From NCBI RefSeq assembly GCF_900109375.1, contig NZ_FOAB01000009.1, positions 121,025-185,024 of the forward strand: a stretch of DNA of 64,000 bases, written 5' to 3'. The DNA comes from Aquimarina amphilecti (GTDB lineage Bacteria; Bacteroidota; Bacteroidia; Flavobacteriales; Flavobacteriaceae). Positions 35,409-43,878 of the stretch are shown here, piece after piece. A program made the position numbers and the translations under genes. Numbering within the stretch: the stretch's first letter is position 1; each line of letters begins with the position of its first letter. The notes below the pieces were generated by a model, which did not search any database, was not told where the DNA came from, and was given only the letters and a program-made list of their open reading frames with translations.

Positions 35409-38400
35409 TTATTGAATAATAAATTTACTGCTAGCGGTATCCGATTTAAGGATATAGAGTCCACTAGAGAGTTCAGATGCATTTATGTTTAATTCATTAG
35501 AATTAACATCTAATTTCATGACCTCTTTTCCAGTTATATCGTATAATTTTAGATAAAGATTTCCTTTTTGATATACAGTAATATTTGATCCTTTTTTAAC
35601 AGGATTGGGAGTTACCATAATTGCACTAGTATTTTCTTTATCAAAACCAGCATTTCGCAGGGTAGATGGCAAAGCTGTTAATGTTATAATTTTTTTGCTT
35701 CTTTGACCTGTATTATCTATGGCAACTACCTTAATTCTATAACGGCCTTCTGCAACATTTTGTAACAGAGGGTTTCCTCCCCAACCATATGGAGCTTCAG
35801 TATCTATTCTAATTAATTCTTGATTTAGATATAATCTAACTTCCCTTATACCATCAGGATCATTGGCATCAGCTCTAACTATTAGATCATCTCCAGCGAA
35901 TAGGGCCATTGTTTCCGTAGGTTGCAGGACGGTTAATTCTGGTTCATCACCTGTTTGATAGTCTTCGGCATTAAGTCCTATAATGTAAATTCTAATATCG
36001 ATACCAAAAGTTTCCCCGGTTGCTCTATCCGATATAAATTCTGTTATTGTAGTGTAAGTACCGCTAGCATCTTCTTCTATACCGTATCTTCTGATATGCT
36101 CTTCTAAAGTTTCTAGATCTTCAAAATCATATGTTCTTTTTCTAATGGTAGGAAAACGACGAAAATAGCTATGACCAAACGGGTATGCTCCTAAGCGATC
36201 CGTTATAGTTCCGCTGACTGCCGCTACAAAATCTCCTCTATTCACATTAATTTGAGTATCCATTTGTGCATTAGGTTCTAAGTCTATACTCGTGTCGGTG
36301 TCGAACACATCTGAGCTATATATTGCTTCATTAGTGTTATCTAATTTCCTGTATATTTTATTTCTTGTAAACCCTGGGATTTTTACATTAACAAAATTTA
36401 ATTGATGATCTGGAGTCGATTGAGTTCCAGAACCATCAGTAAAACCATCATTTCCCCAATCATAGTAGGTTGTATTTACTACGCATAAATTATCTGTAGA
36501 ACCGCCTAGAAGACCAGCTGCATTACCACCCCAAAATTTTCCATTTCGAATCATATATCCAAAATTAGTTGTAATATATAAAGCTCTATTTGTGTTCCAG
36601 ACTCTATGATTATCTATTATTGATAAATTATGATGATATGCCTGTTCAGCTCTAAATTTGGATCTAAATCCACTACTACAACCATATGCTTCATTATCCC
36701 TAAACTCTAATAATGGAACTGCAGCTCGATCTACATATTCTTGCAAAGGAAACATATCTACTGGATAGACATTAGTTCTTACTTTATCTCTTAACCCTAC
36801 AACGGTACCAGCAGCATCGTATGCATATGCTTCTCTAGAGGAAGCGGCTATATTATTAATCATTCTTACGGCTCTCCCAACAAGTGCATAAGCCTCACCA
36901 CCTCTGAAATCATCATCTAAAATCCTTTCTACTGCTGCATTAATAGTGCTGGGTTCATCTCTATGTAATTCTGCAAAATAATAATTGGGATGATCGGCCC
37001 TAGCTGTCGTAACGAGGTTATCTTCCCAAATACCTGTTTCAGAACCACTTTCTGCTACCATACCCGCTCCATTAATAAAATAAACCACATTATCTTTAAA
37101 TGATGCGTGACTATCGTGGTGTACCATACCCCATCCCGGAGAACCCCAAACGGCTAATCCATGTGCTTCTGCCATTCTGGTTTGAGAATCTTTCATTCTA
37201 TGAAAATGCATTGCATATCTTCCTCTTTGATTCTCGATGTTTTGGGGTAGTGCTTTTTCTTCTATAAAATTTTCTATTTCAACAATAGGTTTATTATAGT
37301 CATTTCCGTCAGTTCCTCTTCTTCTTAAGTCAAATTTAAAATCATCAAGAATATTCGATTTATTTGATCTTCCTAGGTCTTTAAATGATGCGTTGTGTAT
37401 TTTTACATCCGTTGTTCTCATAAACATGGTGTGACCGCGACGCGTAACATCATCATTTTTATTGTTATTTCCGTCTGTGAAATTTATAGATTTAAAGGTA
37501 ATATTTCTTGTTAAATTTGATAAATGACAAAAAAGGTTTTCTTCGACAATACCAGTATGTGCATAAATAGTTTGGTCATCAAAAGTAATATTAGCACCAT
37601 CGATAGATGTGATTATAAATTCCTCATCTTGGGTTCTAGTAGGATTAGCTGTAGAGTTCCTGAAAATCGATTGAGTCCCAGATAAAACAACTTGATCGCC
37701 TACTTCCCAGTTTTCTGGTATGGACTCTAATGTTACGTTGTTTTTTCTTCGAAGAGTTGCCTCTGTAGTTCTTAAAAAACCAGTTTTTTCTTGCCCTAAA
37801 ATTGTTACTTTTCCCATGGTCATTAAACCTAAACTAGCTTGTTCGGGATCCCATTCGTATCTTCCTAAAACACCAGGACCATCACTAAACAGTCGATTAT
37901 TAAAATGATCATTCATAAGTTTTCCATCCGAATAATGACTTCTTGCTTGATTGTTCCAGCGTGTACCTGTAATATCTCCTCGTTTTTTACTTTCTATATC
38001 AAAAGGTTTGAAATGAATATCAATTGTACCGGCATTTGGTAGGTTAGCTTTTATATCTAACTCAGACATCATACCACAGAAAAATGTATCTACAATTAGT
38101 TTTCTTGGAGTATTAGAAGGTGCTCTAAATATCATTTTACCTTCATTTCTTATAGCAAATATGTGGGCATTACTATTTACATTGTATGTTATGGTGTGTT
38201 CCTTTTTGATTACTACAATGGCTGATAAACCAGGTATAGATCCTGTATTCCAGGTGTCTGGGTCATTCCAGTTGCCAGTTTTCATAGAAGTATGAGTTGC
38301 AGTATTGTCAGGAATGATATCCGACATATTGATCATTTGTGCATATCCCGAAGGTGAGAAGTAAATTAGGGAAAGTAATAGATATAAATATCTATTGAGA

Positions 38401-38414
38401 TTAGTTTTTTTCAT
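35409..38414 (-). CDS. Secreted G8-domain / beta-helix protein with Ig domain and T9SS tail
   Basis: This 1001-residue protein has a signal peptide (YLYLLLSLIYFSPSGYAQ) and a G8 domain near 40-115 (TGNWNDPDTWNTGSIPG, then VVIKKEHTITY). A long parallel beta-helix-like region follows (about 130-760, many short H/N/G-rich turns such as GAGMVAESGSETG). One Ig module (LYLNQELIRIDTEAPYGWGG) and a T9SS tail (VTPNPVKKGS to SKFIIQ) end the protein. G8 domains occur in CEMIP-like hyaluronan-related proteins and bacterial surface proteins, so carbohydrate binding or cleavage is plausible. It is divergent from the TPR/LuxR-type regulator. Confidence 0.85.
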   Translation of the reverse strand: MKKTNLNRYLYLLLSLIYFSPSGYAQMINMSDIIPDNTATHTSMKTGNWNDPDTWNTGSIPGLSAIVVIKKEHTITYNVNSNAHIFAIRNEGKMIFRAPSNTPRKLIVDTFFCGMMSELDIKANLPNAGTIDIHFKPFDIESKKRGDITGTRWNNQARSHYSDGKLMNDHFNNRLFSDGPGVLGRYEWDPEQASLGLMTMGKVTILGQEKTGFLRTTEATLRRKNNVTLESIPENWEVGDQVVLSGTQSIFRNSTANPTRTQDEEFIITSIDGANITFDDQTIYAHTGIVEENLFCHLSNLTRNITFKSINFTDGNNNKNDDVTRRGHTMFMRTTDVKIHNASFKDLGRSNKSNILDDFKFDLRRRGTDGNDYNKPIVEIENFIEEKALPQNIENQRGRYAMHFHRMKDSQTRMAEAHGLAVWGSPGWGMVHHDSHASFKDNVVYFINGAGMVAESGSETGIWEDNLVTTARADHPNYYFAELHRDEPSTINAAVERILDDDFRGGEAYALVGRAVRMINNIAASSREAYAYDAAGTVVGLRDKVRTNVYPVDMFPLQEYVDRAAVPLLEFRDNEAYGCSSGFRSKFRAEQAYHHNLSIIDNHRVWNTNRALYITTNFGYMIRNGKFWGGNAAGLLGGSTDNLCVVNTTYYDWGNDGFTDGSGTQSTPDHQLNFVNVKIPGFTRNKIYRKLDNTNEAIYSSDVFDTDTSIDLEPNAQMDTQINVNRGDFVAAVSGTITDRLGAYPFGHSYFRRFPTIRKRTYDFEDLETLEEHIRRYGIEEDASGTYTTITEFISDRATGETFGIDIRIYIIGLNAEDYQTGDEPELTVLQPTETMALFAGDDLIVRADANDPDGIREVRLYLNQELIRIDTEAPYGWGGNPLLQNVAEGRYRIKVVAIDNTGQRSKKIITLTALPSTLRNAGFDKENTSAIMVTPNPVKKGSNITVYQKGNLYLKLYDITGKEVMKLDVNSNELNINASELSSGLYILKSDTASSKFIIQ

Positions 38415-38561
38415 GATTTTGTAAACGTTAGTATTAATGTTAAGATCCTTATAGAAAAGGACTAATGAATTTTGAAAAGAACAATCATATTAAATGAATA
38501 AAAACATAGCAATTATTTAAGTTTAACTATATTCAGATTGTTCAATACTTTTTAATACTAG

Positions 38562-38745
38562 AGGGAGAAAAGATTGTATTTGTAAGCTTTAAAATTTTTT
38601 TACATAGGCATTATTTTATAGTTAAATGATGTAGAAGAAATTAACTAAAATTAATTCTGGTTTTAATAATAGATAATTACTTGAATTGTAAAACTATTTG
38701 TATTTAAAAGAAAATCAATTATTAAAAGGTTGATTTTGTGTAATC
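38562..38745 (-). repeat. Upstream block shared with the GH-A-type gene; intergenic 38415-38985
   Basis: This is the second copy of the diverged block described at about 35070-35265, including the 19-base identity AAAGATTGTATTTGTAAGC. It lies 150-330 bases before the G8 gene start, inside the 571-base gap to the divergent TPR/LuxR-type regulator. I see no gene in the gap; a 77-codon minus-strand frame there has no recognisable features. Confidence 0.6.
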
Positions 38746-38985
38746 AGAATGATTCATTGGAGTTGATAAAAGGTAAACAAAAGATTGTTTTTTGGCATGT
38801 AAAATACTGTTTGTTAGCGTGTTGTTAATTGTTGGTTTTGTTTTGGTATTTTTTTGAAAATAAAAATGACTTTTTTGCTTTATTAATATAGAACAAGGAA
38901 TATCTTCATAAAAAGATAATTCGAAAACTAACATACTATCAAAAAGAAATATCATTTAAATAAAAAAACAGAAGATAGTGGAAGA

Positions 38986-40653
38986 TTGAGAGTGATTTTC
39001 TTTCTGTTTTTTTATGCCACTTTTTCGTTTGCACAAACAGGAAATAATATCATTAAAACTAATGAAATTGATAGTTTGATATCTGTACTAGATAAAAATT
39101 ATAATGAACCAAAAAAGTTATACAATATTCTTGATGCTAGTACTAAAATAGATTACCCTAGGGGAATTAGTAAAATGCATCTAATACTAAGTTTTTATTA
39201 TAGAAAGTTGAATAAAATTGATAGTGCTTTTTACCATATCAATAATTCTATAAGAATCAGCAAAAAAAATAACTTAGATAAACAACTGTACAATTCCTAT
39301 TTATCATTGGGAAGTATATATGGTAGAATTAAAAATTATAAAAAATCATTAGAGTTTTATCTTAAATCATATAATTATTATAAGAAACAGGGTAATGATA
39401 AACATAATGTCATACTACGTGCATTACAAATAAATATTGCCTCTACTTATAGTTTGTTAGGAGATTATGAGCTAGCTAACAATTATTATATGCAAAATCT
39501 TATGGATCCAGATTTTGAAAAAAGTTCTATTCATTATTGTCAATTACATCAAAATATAGCTTTGAATTTAAAGAGACAAAAAAAATATGAAGAAGCTTTA
39601 ATCTGGTTAAATAAAGGTTTAGTGATTTCAGAAACGTATCAGCATCATCTAATTAAGAATAATATTTTAATTAGCCTTTGTGATGTTTATTTACTTATGA
39701 ATAAAAGTGAAGAGGCAGAAAGAGTTTATTATTTAGTTGATAATGATTTTAATTGGGACAAAGATTTCTATTTAGGTATGATTTACTTAGGTATGAATAG
39801 ATTGAAAGAATCGGAGATACTATTTTTAAAGAGTATAGAAAGAGAAAAAGATGACCGGAAAAGCATGGAGAGCTATCTAAAGCTTTCAGAAGTTTATTCT
39901 AAAGAAAATTTGTGGAAAAAAGCTAAAGAAAACAAAGATAGATATTATGCTATTAAGGATAGTTTAACTTCATTAAATAATAAAACTGTTATTAAGAATA
40001 ATGAGATCGGTTTTAAACTTATTGAAGAGGAATTGTTAAACAAACAACTGGATATAGAGAATAAGCTTTTAATTTCAAAAAATAAAAGGCAGAGTAATAT
40101 AATTATAGGAGTAGCAATTATATCATTAATAGGAGTTTTATGTTTTTTCTTATTACTCAAAAATATTAAAGTTAATAGAGAATTGAAGGAGGCAAAAAAG
40201 AACGAGAAACAACTTTTAGAAGATAAGATTGAATTAAGAGAAAATGAGTTGCATATGACTTTAGTCGCAATAGCTAACCGTCAAAAGATGTTTGCAGAGA
40301 TCAAAAAAGAAATTGATAAGTTTGATAAATTTGACCCAAATACAAAAATTTTAAAAAAGAAAGTAAAGGACTTAATGGTGTCTGGAGATAACTTATCTGC
40401 TATTAGTGATAGAATAGAATCGAGATATCCAGGTATGGTTACTCGTCTTAAAAGTGTTCATCCTCAGCTTTCAAATACAGAGATTAAATATTGCATATTC
40501 ACAAAACTTAATTTAACCACCAAAGAAACAGCAAGTATTCTTGGCGTATCTGCTGATACAGTAAAGACTTCTCGAAGCAGGATTAAGAAGAAAATGAACG
40601 TGTCAGAATCTTTAAGCCTGAAAGAATATTTAGATCAGTTAACCAGTACTTAG
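38986..40653 (+). CDS. TPR-containing membrane regulator with C-terminal LuxR-type HTH
   Basis: The protein starts with a signal-like segment (FFLFFYATFSFAQ). A tetratricopeptide array follows (about 40-330, with YNSYLSLGSIYGRIKNYKKS-type repeats), then one membrane helix (about 370-392), a Lys/Glu coiled coil, and a LuxR-type helix-turn-helix in the last 65 residues (LSNTEIKYCIFTKLNL, TTKETASILGVSADTVKTSR). Such Bacteroidota regulators are thought to sense envelope signals and bind DNA directly. No ATG fits: the start is TTG at 38986 or GTG at 38992. Its divergent neighbour is the G8 gene. Confidence 0.88.
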   Translation: MRVIFFLFFYATFSFAQTGNNIIKTNEIDSLISVLDKNYNEPKKLYNILDASTKIDYPRGISKMHLILSFYYRKLNKIDSAFYHINNSIRISKKNNLDKQLYNSYLSLGSIYGRIKNYKKSLEFYLKSYNYYKKQGNDKHNVILRALQINIASTYSLLGDYELANNYYMQNLMDPDFEKSSIHYCQLHQNIALNLKRQKKYEEALIWLNKGLVISETYQHHLIKNNILISLCDVYLLMNKSEEAERVYYLVDNDFNWDKDFYLGMIYLGMNRLKESEILFLKSIEREKDDRKSMESYLKLSEVYSKENLWKKAKENKDRYYAIKDSLTSLNNKTVIKNNEIGFKLIEEELLNKQLDIENKLLISKNKRQSNIIIGVAIISLIGVLCFFLLLKNIKVNRELKEAKKNEKQLLEDKIELRENELHMTLVAIANRQKMFAEIKKEIDKFDKFDPNTKILKKKVKDLMVSGDNLSAISDRIESRYPGMVTRLKSVHPQLSNTEIKYCIFTKLNLTTKETASILGVSADTVKTSRSRIKKKMNVSESLSLKEYLDQLTST

Positions 40654-40677
40654 TAAGCCGATTAAAAAAAATGATAT

Positions 40678-41853
40678 TTATTTTTTCTGAATCTTTATAC
40701 TAGTATCTCCAATATTTAAAAAGTAAATCGTCGATGATACAAGATGCGAAACATCAATGGTGTTATTTGTAATTGATATAGTTCCTTTAGAAGTTAATTT
40801 TCCTTCAATTGTAAAAATAGAATAATCTAAAGGTTCCTGTACTTTAAAATCTACTGTAATTATAGAGCCTACGGGATTAGGATGAATACGTAATGTTCTA
40901 TTATCACCATTAACTTCATCAATGCTCAATGTTGTAATTTGACCATTAATATCATATTTCGAAAAGAAATCCCAAATTAAAGCAGAAGCATCAATGTCGT
41001 AATTAGTTCCGGATGAGTTGAAATTAGAACCGGGCCATTTGTGTCCGCCATTGTTTATTTTATAATGTTCAACACGTGCTCCATTATCTCCATTTTTAAA
41101 TACTTGATATTCTACAGTAGAACCATCATTAGGAGCACTATCAGGAAGGTTAGTAATTTCTGCTGAAGTTTCGCAATTATTAAAATTTGCCCAGAAACTC
41201 ATTACATCCGGAGTAGATTCTATCCAATTTGCTCCTTCATAAGGTACAGTTGTATCAGATGTTCCATGGATTTCCATTACTGGAATCTGATGTGATGGAT
41301 TACAAGTATTTGGTTGGTTTTTATTCATTGTCCCCGTAACCGAAGCTATAGCTGCAATACGCTCACTAAGCTCGCAAGCTAATTTATAACTCATAAAACC
41401 TCCATTAGACATTCCGGTACTATAAATTCTACTAGCATCGATAGTGTAATTTGAAGATATTTCATCAATTAATGCTTCCGTAAAACCAACATCATCAATA
41501 GTACTAGTACCCCAACCTACATTAAAATGAGTATTTCCGGAGTTATCGACAGTACCCATGGGATGAACAATTAAGAAACCTTCTGTATCTGCAATAGGTC
41601 TAAAATCTCCATAAAACATCTGATCATTAGCGTTAGATGTGTATCCATGAAAATTAAAGACTAAAGGAGCTGAAGATCCATTACTATATGATGCGGGAAC
41701 ATATAAAATGTATTCTCTTGTTATTCCGTCATGTTCTAAAGTACTGTTTATAGTTTGTTGAGCAATTCCACCAATAAAAAAACCAAATATGAAAAGGAAA
41801 TTGGTAGTTTTTTTTTGAATTAGATTATTTTTTTTGGTTTTAAAAGAGAACAT
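40678..41853 (-). CDS. Secreted PHB-depolymerase/feruloyl-esterase family hydrolase with T9SS tail
   Basis: After a signal peptide (FLFIFGFFIGGIAQ) comes an alpha/beta hydrolase of the LpqC/esterase_PHB group: REYILYVPASY, VFNFHGYTSNA (oxyanion region), the nucleophile elbow GMSNGGFMSYKLAC, the acid in EIHGTSDTTVPY and the His in NGGHKWPGS. The last 75 residues form a T9SS tail (IHPNPVGS onward). It probably cleaves ester links in plant or algal polymers or polyesters outside the cell. It is convergent with the TPR/LuxR-type regulator gene. Confidence 0.92.
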   Translation of the reverse strand: MFSFKTKKNNLIQKKTTNFLFIFGFFIGGIAQQTINSTLEHDGITREYILYVPASYSNGSSAPLVFNFHGYTSNANDQMFYGDFRPIADTEGFLIVHPMGTVDNSGNTHFNVGWGTSTIDDVGFTEALIDEISSNYTIDASRIYSTGMSNGGFMSYKLACELSERIAAIASVTGTMNKNQPNTCNPSHQIPVMEIHGTSDTTVPYEGANWIESTPDVMSFWANFNNCETSAEITNLPDSAPNDGSTVEYQVFKNGDNGARVEHYKINNGGHKWPGSNFNSSGTNYDIDASALIWDFFSKYDINGQITTLSIDEVNGDNRTLRIHPNPVGSIITVDFKVQEPLDYSIFTIEGKLTSKGTISITNNTIDVSHLVSSTIYFLNIGDTSIKIQKK

Positions 41854-41963
41854 ATTATTTTTTGATTTTGTGTGAACTTAGATTTACAAGTTAGTTGATT
41901 TCTAGAATAACGAATATTTTACGATAGTTAGTATGATGTTTTTTTTTTTAATTAGAAAAAACA

Positions 41964-41997
41964 AAAAAGCCAGATTTTATTGATAATCTGGCTTTAT
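41964..41997 (-). terminator. Terminator after fumC
   Basis: AAAGCCAGATT (41966-41976) pairs with AATCTGGCTTT (41985-41995) around an eight-base loop, flanked by A and T runs. It lies 19 bases beyond the fumC stop. Confidence 0.9.
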
Positions 41998-42015
41998 TTT
42001 ATGATGTGAAATTTA

Positions 42016-43413
42016 TTATTTCAGTGCACCAACCATATCTTCTGGTTTAACCCATTGATCAAACTCTTCTTCCGTAACATAACCTAATGCAACAGCTTCT
42101 TGTTTTAAAGTAGTTCCATTTTGGTGAGCAGTATTAGCAATTTCTGCAGCTTTGTAATATCCTATTTTTGTGTTAAGAGCAGTAACTAACATTAATGAAT
42201 TATTCAATAACTCTGTAATCCTTGCTTGATTTGGTTCTATTCCTTGCGCACAATGAACATCAAAAGAAACACAAGAATCACCTATTAACTGGGCACTCTG
42301 TAATAAGTTTGCAGCCATAACGGGTTTAAAAACATTTAGTTCAAAATGCCCTTGCATTCCACCAACATTGATAGCTACATCATTACCCATAACCTGCGCA
42401 CAAACCATAGTTAATGCTTCACATTGAGTAGGATTTACCTTTCCAGGCATAATAGAGCTTCCGGGTTCATTAGCAGGAATGATAAGTTCACCAATTCCAC
42501 TTCTTGGTCCAGAAGCTAACATACGAATATCATTTCCTATTTTATTTAAAGAAACAGCTATTTGTTTTAATGCCCCATGTGTTTCTACAAATGCATCATG
42601 AGCGGCTAGTGCTTCGAATTTATTCTCTGCAGTTATGAATGGTAATCCTGTAAACTGAGCAATAAACTCAGATACTCTTTTAGCATAACCCTTAGGAGTG
42701 TTTAAACCGGTACCAACAGCAGTTCCACCTAAAGCGATTTCTGCTAAATGTGGTAATGTGTTTTCCAGTGCTTTAAGTCCGTGATCTAACTGAGAGACAT
42801 AACCAGATAATTCTTGTCCTATTGTAAGTGGAGTAGCATCCATAAAATGAGTACGCCCAATTTTCACAACATTTTTATAAATTTCTGATTTCTTTTTAAG
42901 TGTATCTCTTAATTGAGTGATACCAGGTATAGTAACTTCTAGAATTTTTTTGTAGGCAGCAATATGCATACCAGTAGGAAACGTGTCATTAGAAGATTGA
43001 GATTTGTTTACATCATCATTAGGTTGAATAGTTTTTTCACCTTCTCCAATTGTTTTTCCAGTAATTTGATGAGCTCGATTTGCAATAACTTCATTTACAT
43101 TCATATTACTTTGCGTACCAGAACCAGTTTGCCAAATAACTAATGGAAATTGATCATCATGTTTTCCCTCTAGAATTTCATCACATACTTGTGCAATAAG
43201 ATCTCTTTTTTCAATAGGAAGAACACCTAGTTCACAATTAGTAAAGGCAGCGGCTTTTTTTAGATATGCAAAACCATATACAATTTCTAACGGCATTGAT
43301 GAAGGTGCCCCGATTTTAAAATTATTTCTGGAACGTTCCGTCTGTGCTCCCCAAAGTTTATCAGCAGGCACTTTTACTTCGCCCATTGTATCTTTTTCTA
43401 TTCTATATTCCAT
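42016..43413 (-). CDS. fumC: Class II fumarate hydratase FumC
   Basis: The 465-residue protein has the full class II fumarase series: MGEVKVPADKLWGAQTERS, GSGTQSNMNVNEVIANRA, GRTHFMDATPLTIGQELSGY and the signature GSSIMPGKVNPTQCE with the catalytic-loop serine. It interconverts fumarate and malate in the TCA cycle without iron-sulfur clusters. I used the ATG at 43413 (MEYRIEKD); a TTG ten codons upstream is less likely. It is monocistronic, with a terminator downstream. Confidence 0.97.
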   Translation of the reverse strand: MEYRIEKDTMGEVKVPADKLWGAQTERSRNNFKIGAPSSMPLEIVYGFAYLKKAAAFTNCELGVLPIEKRDLIAQVCDEILEGKHDDQFPLVIWQTGSGTQSNMNVNEVIANRAHQITGKTIGEGEKTIQPNDDVNKSQSSNDTFPTGMHIAAYKKILEVTIPGITQLRDTLKKKSEIYKNVVKIGRTHFMDATPLTIGQELSGYVSQLDHGLKALENTLPHLAEIALGGTAVGTGLNTPKGYAKRVSEFIAQFTGLPFITAENKFEALAAHDAFVETHGALKQIAVSLNKIGNDIRMLASGPRSGIGELIIPANEPGSSIMPGKVNPTQCEALTMVCAQVMGNDVAINVGGMQGHFELNVFKPVMAANLLQSAQLIGDSCVSFDVHCAQGIEPNQARITELLNNSLMLVTALNTKIGYYKAAEIANTAHQNGTTLKQEAVALGYVTEEEFDQWVKPEDMVGALK

Positions 43414-43563
43414 AGCTCTGATGATTTGTTTTTCGAACGGCAAATTTAAGAATTTGTAGAGCTTTTTCTGAATAAAGAATGTACTTTTTAAATGGCAAAC
43501 TAATTAAAAATTTAGTTTTAAAAATTATTCATATTTATGCTATGAGATCAAAAGAAGAGTTAT

Positions 43564-43571
43564 TATCTTTG
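43564..43571 (+). promoter_or_regulatory. -7 promoter box TATCTTTG
   Basis: A perfect TAnnTTTG box lies 26 bases before the ATG of the 58-residue membrane protein gene. This supports that small gene being real. Confidence 0.5.
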
Positions 43572-43597
43572 GCAAAAATTGAAATTAGATTACTATT

Positions 43598-43774
43598 ATG
43601 TTTGAATTTGATCAATACCTTGGTTTCTTAGCATTTTTAACAATCCTTACTATTGGATTCTGGTTAATGATATTTTTGTTAACTTTTGTTGTTCCTTATT
43701 GGATTTTTGGTGCTACTATTGAAAACTTTAAGTTAAAGCAAGAAGCTAAACGCAAGGCAAGAGGAGAAGCGTAA
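43598..43774 (+). CDS. Small membrane protein, 58 residues
   Basis: The frame encodes MFEFDQYLGFLAFLTI followed by a long hydrophobic stretch to about residue 38 (LLTFVVPYWIFGATI at its end). It finishes with a basic cytoplasmic-type tail, KLKQEAKRKARGEA. It has a -7 box upstream and its own strong terminator downstream, in the gap between fumC and the TonB-type receptor. I do not recognise the family. Positive charges at the C-terminus suggest that end faces the cytoplasm. Confidence 0.7.
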   Translation: MFEFDQYLGFLAFLTILTIGFWLMIFLLTFVVPYWIFGATIENFKLKQEAKRKARGEA

Positions 43775-43796
43775 ATAATAGTCTTAGTTATATATT

Positions 43797-43831
43797 AAAA
43801 AAGGGAAATGATTAAATCATTTCCCTTTTTT
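43797..43831. terminator. Bidirectional terminator
   Basis: GGGAAATGAT (43803-43812) pairs with ATCATTTCCC (43816-43825), flanked by six A and six T. It separates the 58-residue gene from the convergent receptor gene. Confidence 0.93.
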
Positions 43832-43878
43832 AATATCTTCAAATCTAATATTTATAATTTGATAATCGTTTTTAATGT

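Noticed and set aside
38722..38955. 77-codon minus-strand frame in the gap before the TPR/LuxR-type gene
   Set aside because: It has no domain, signal or context, and it crosses the block shared with the other upstream region, so it is probably a chance frame.
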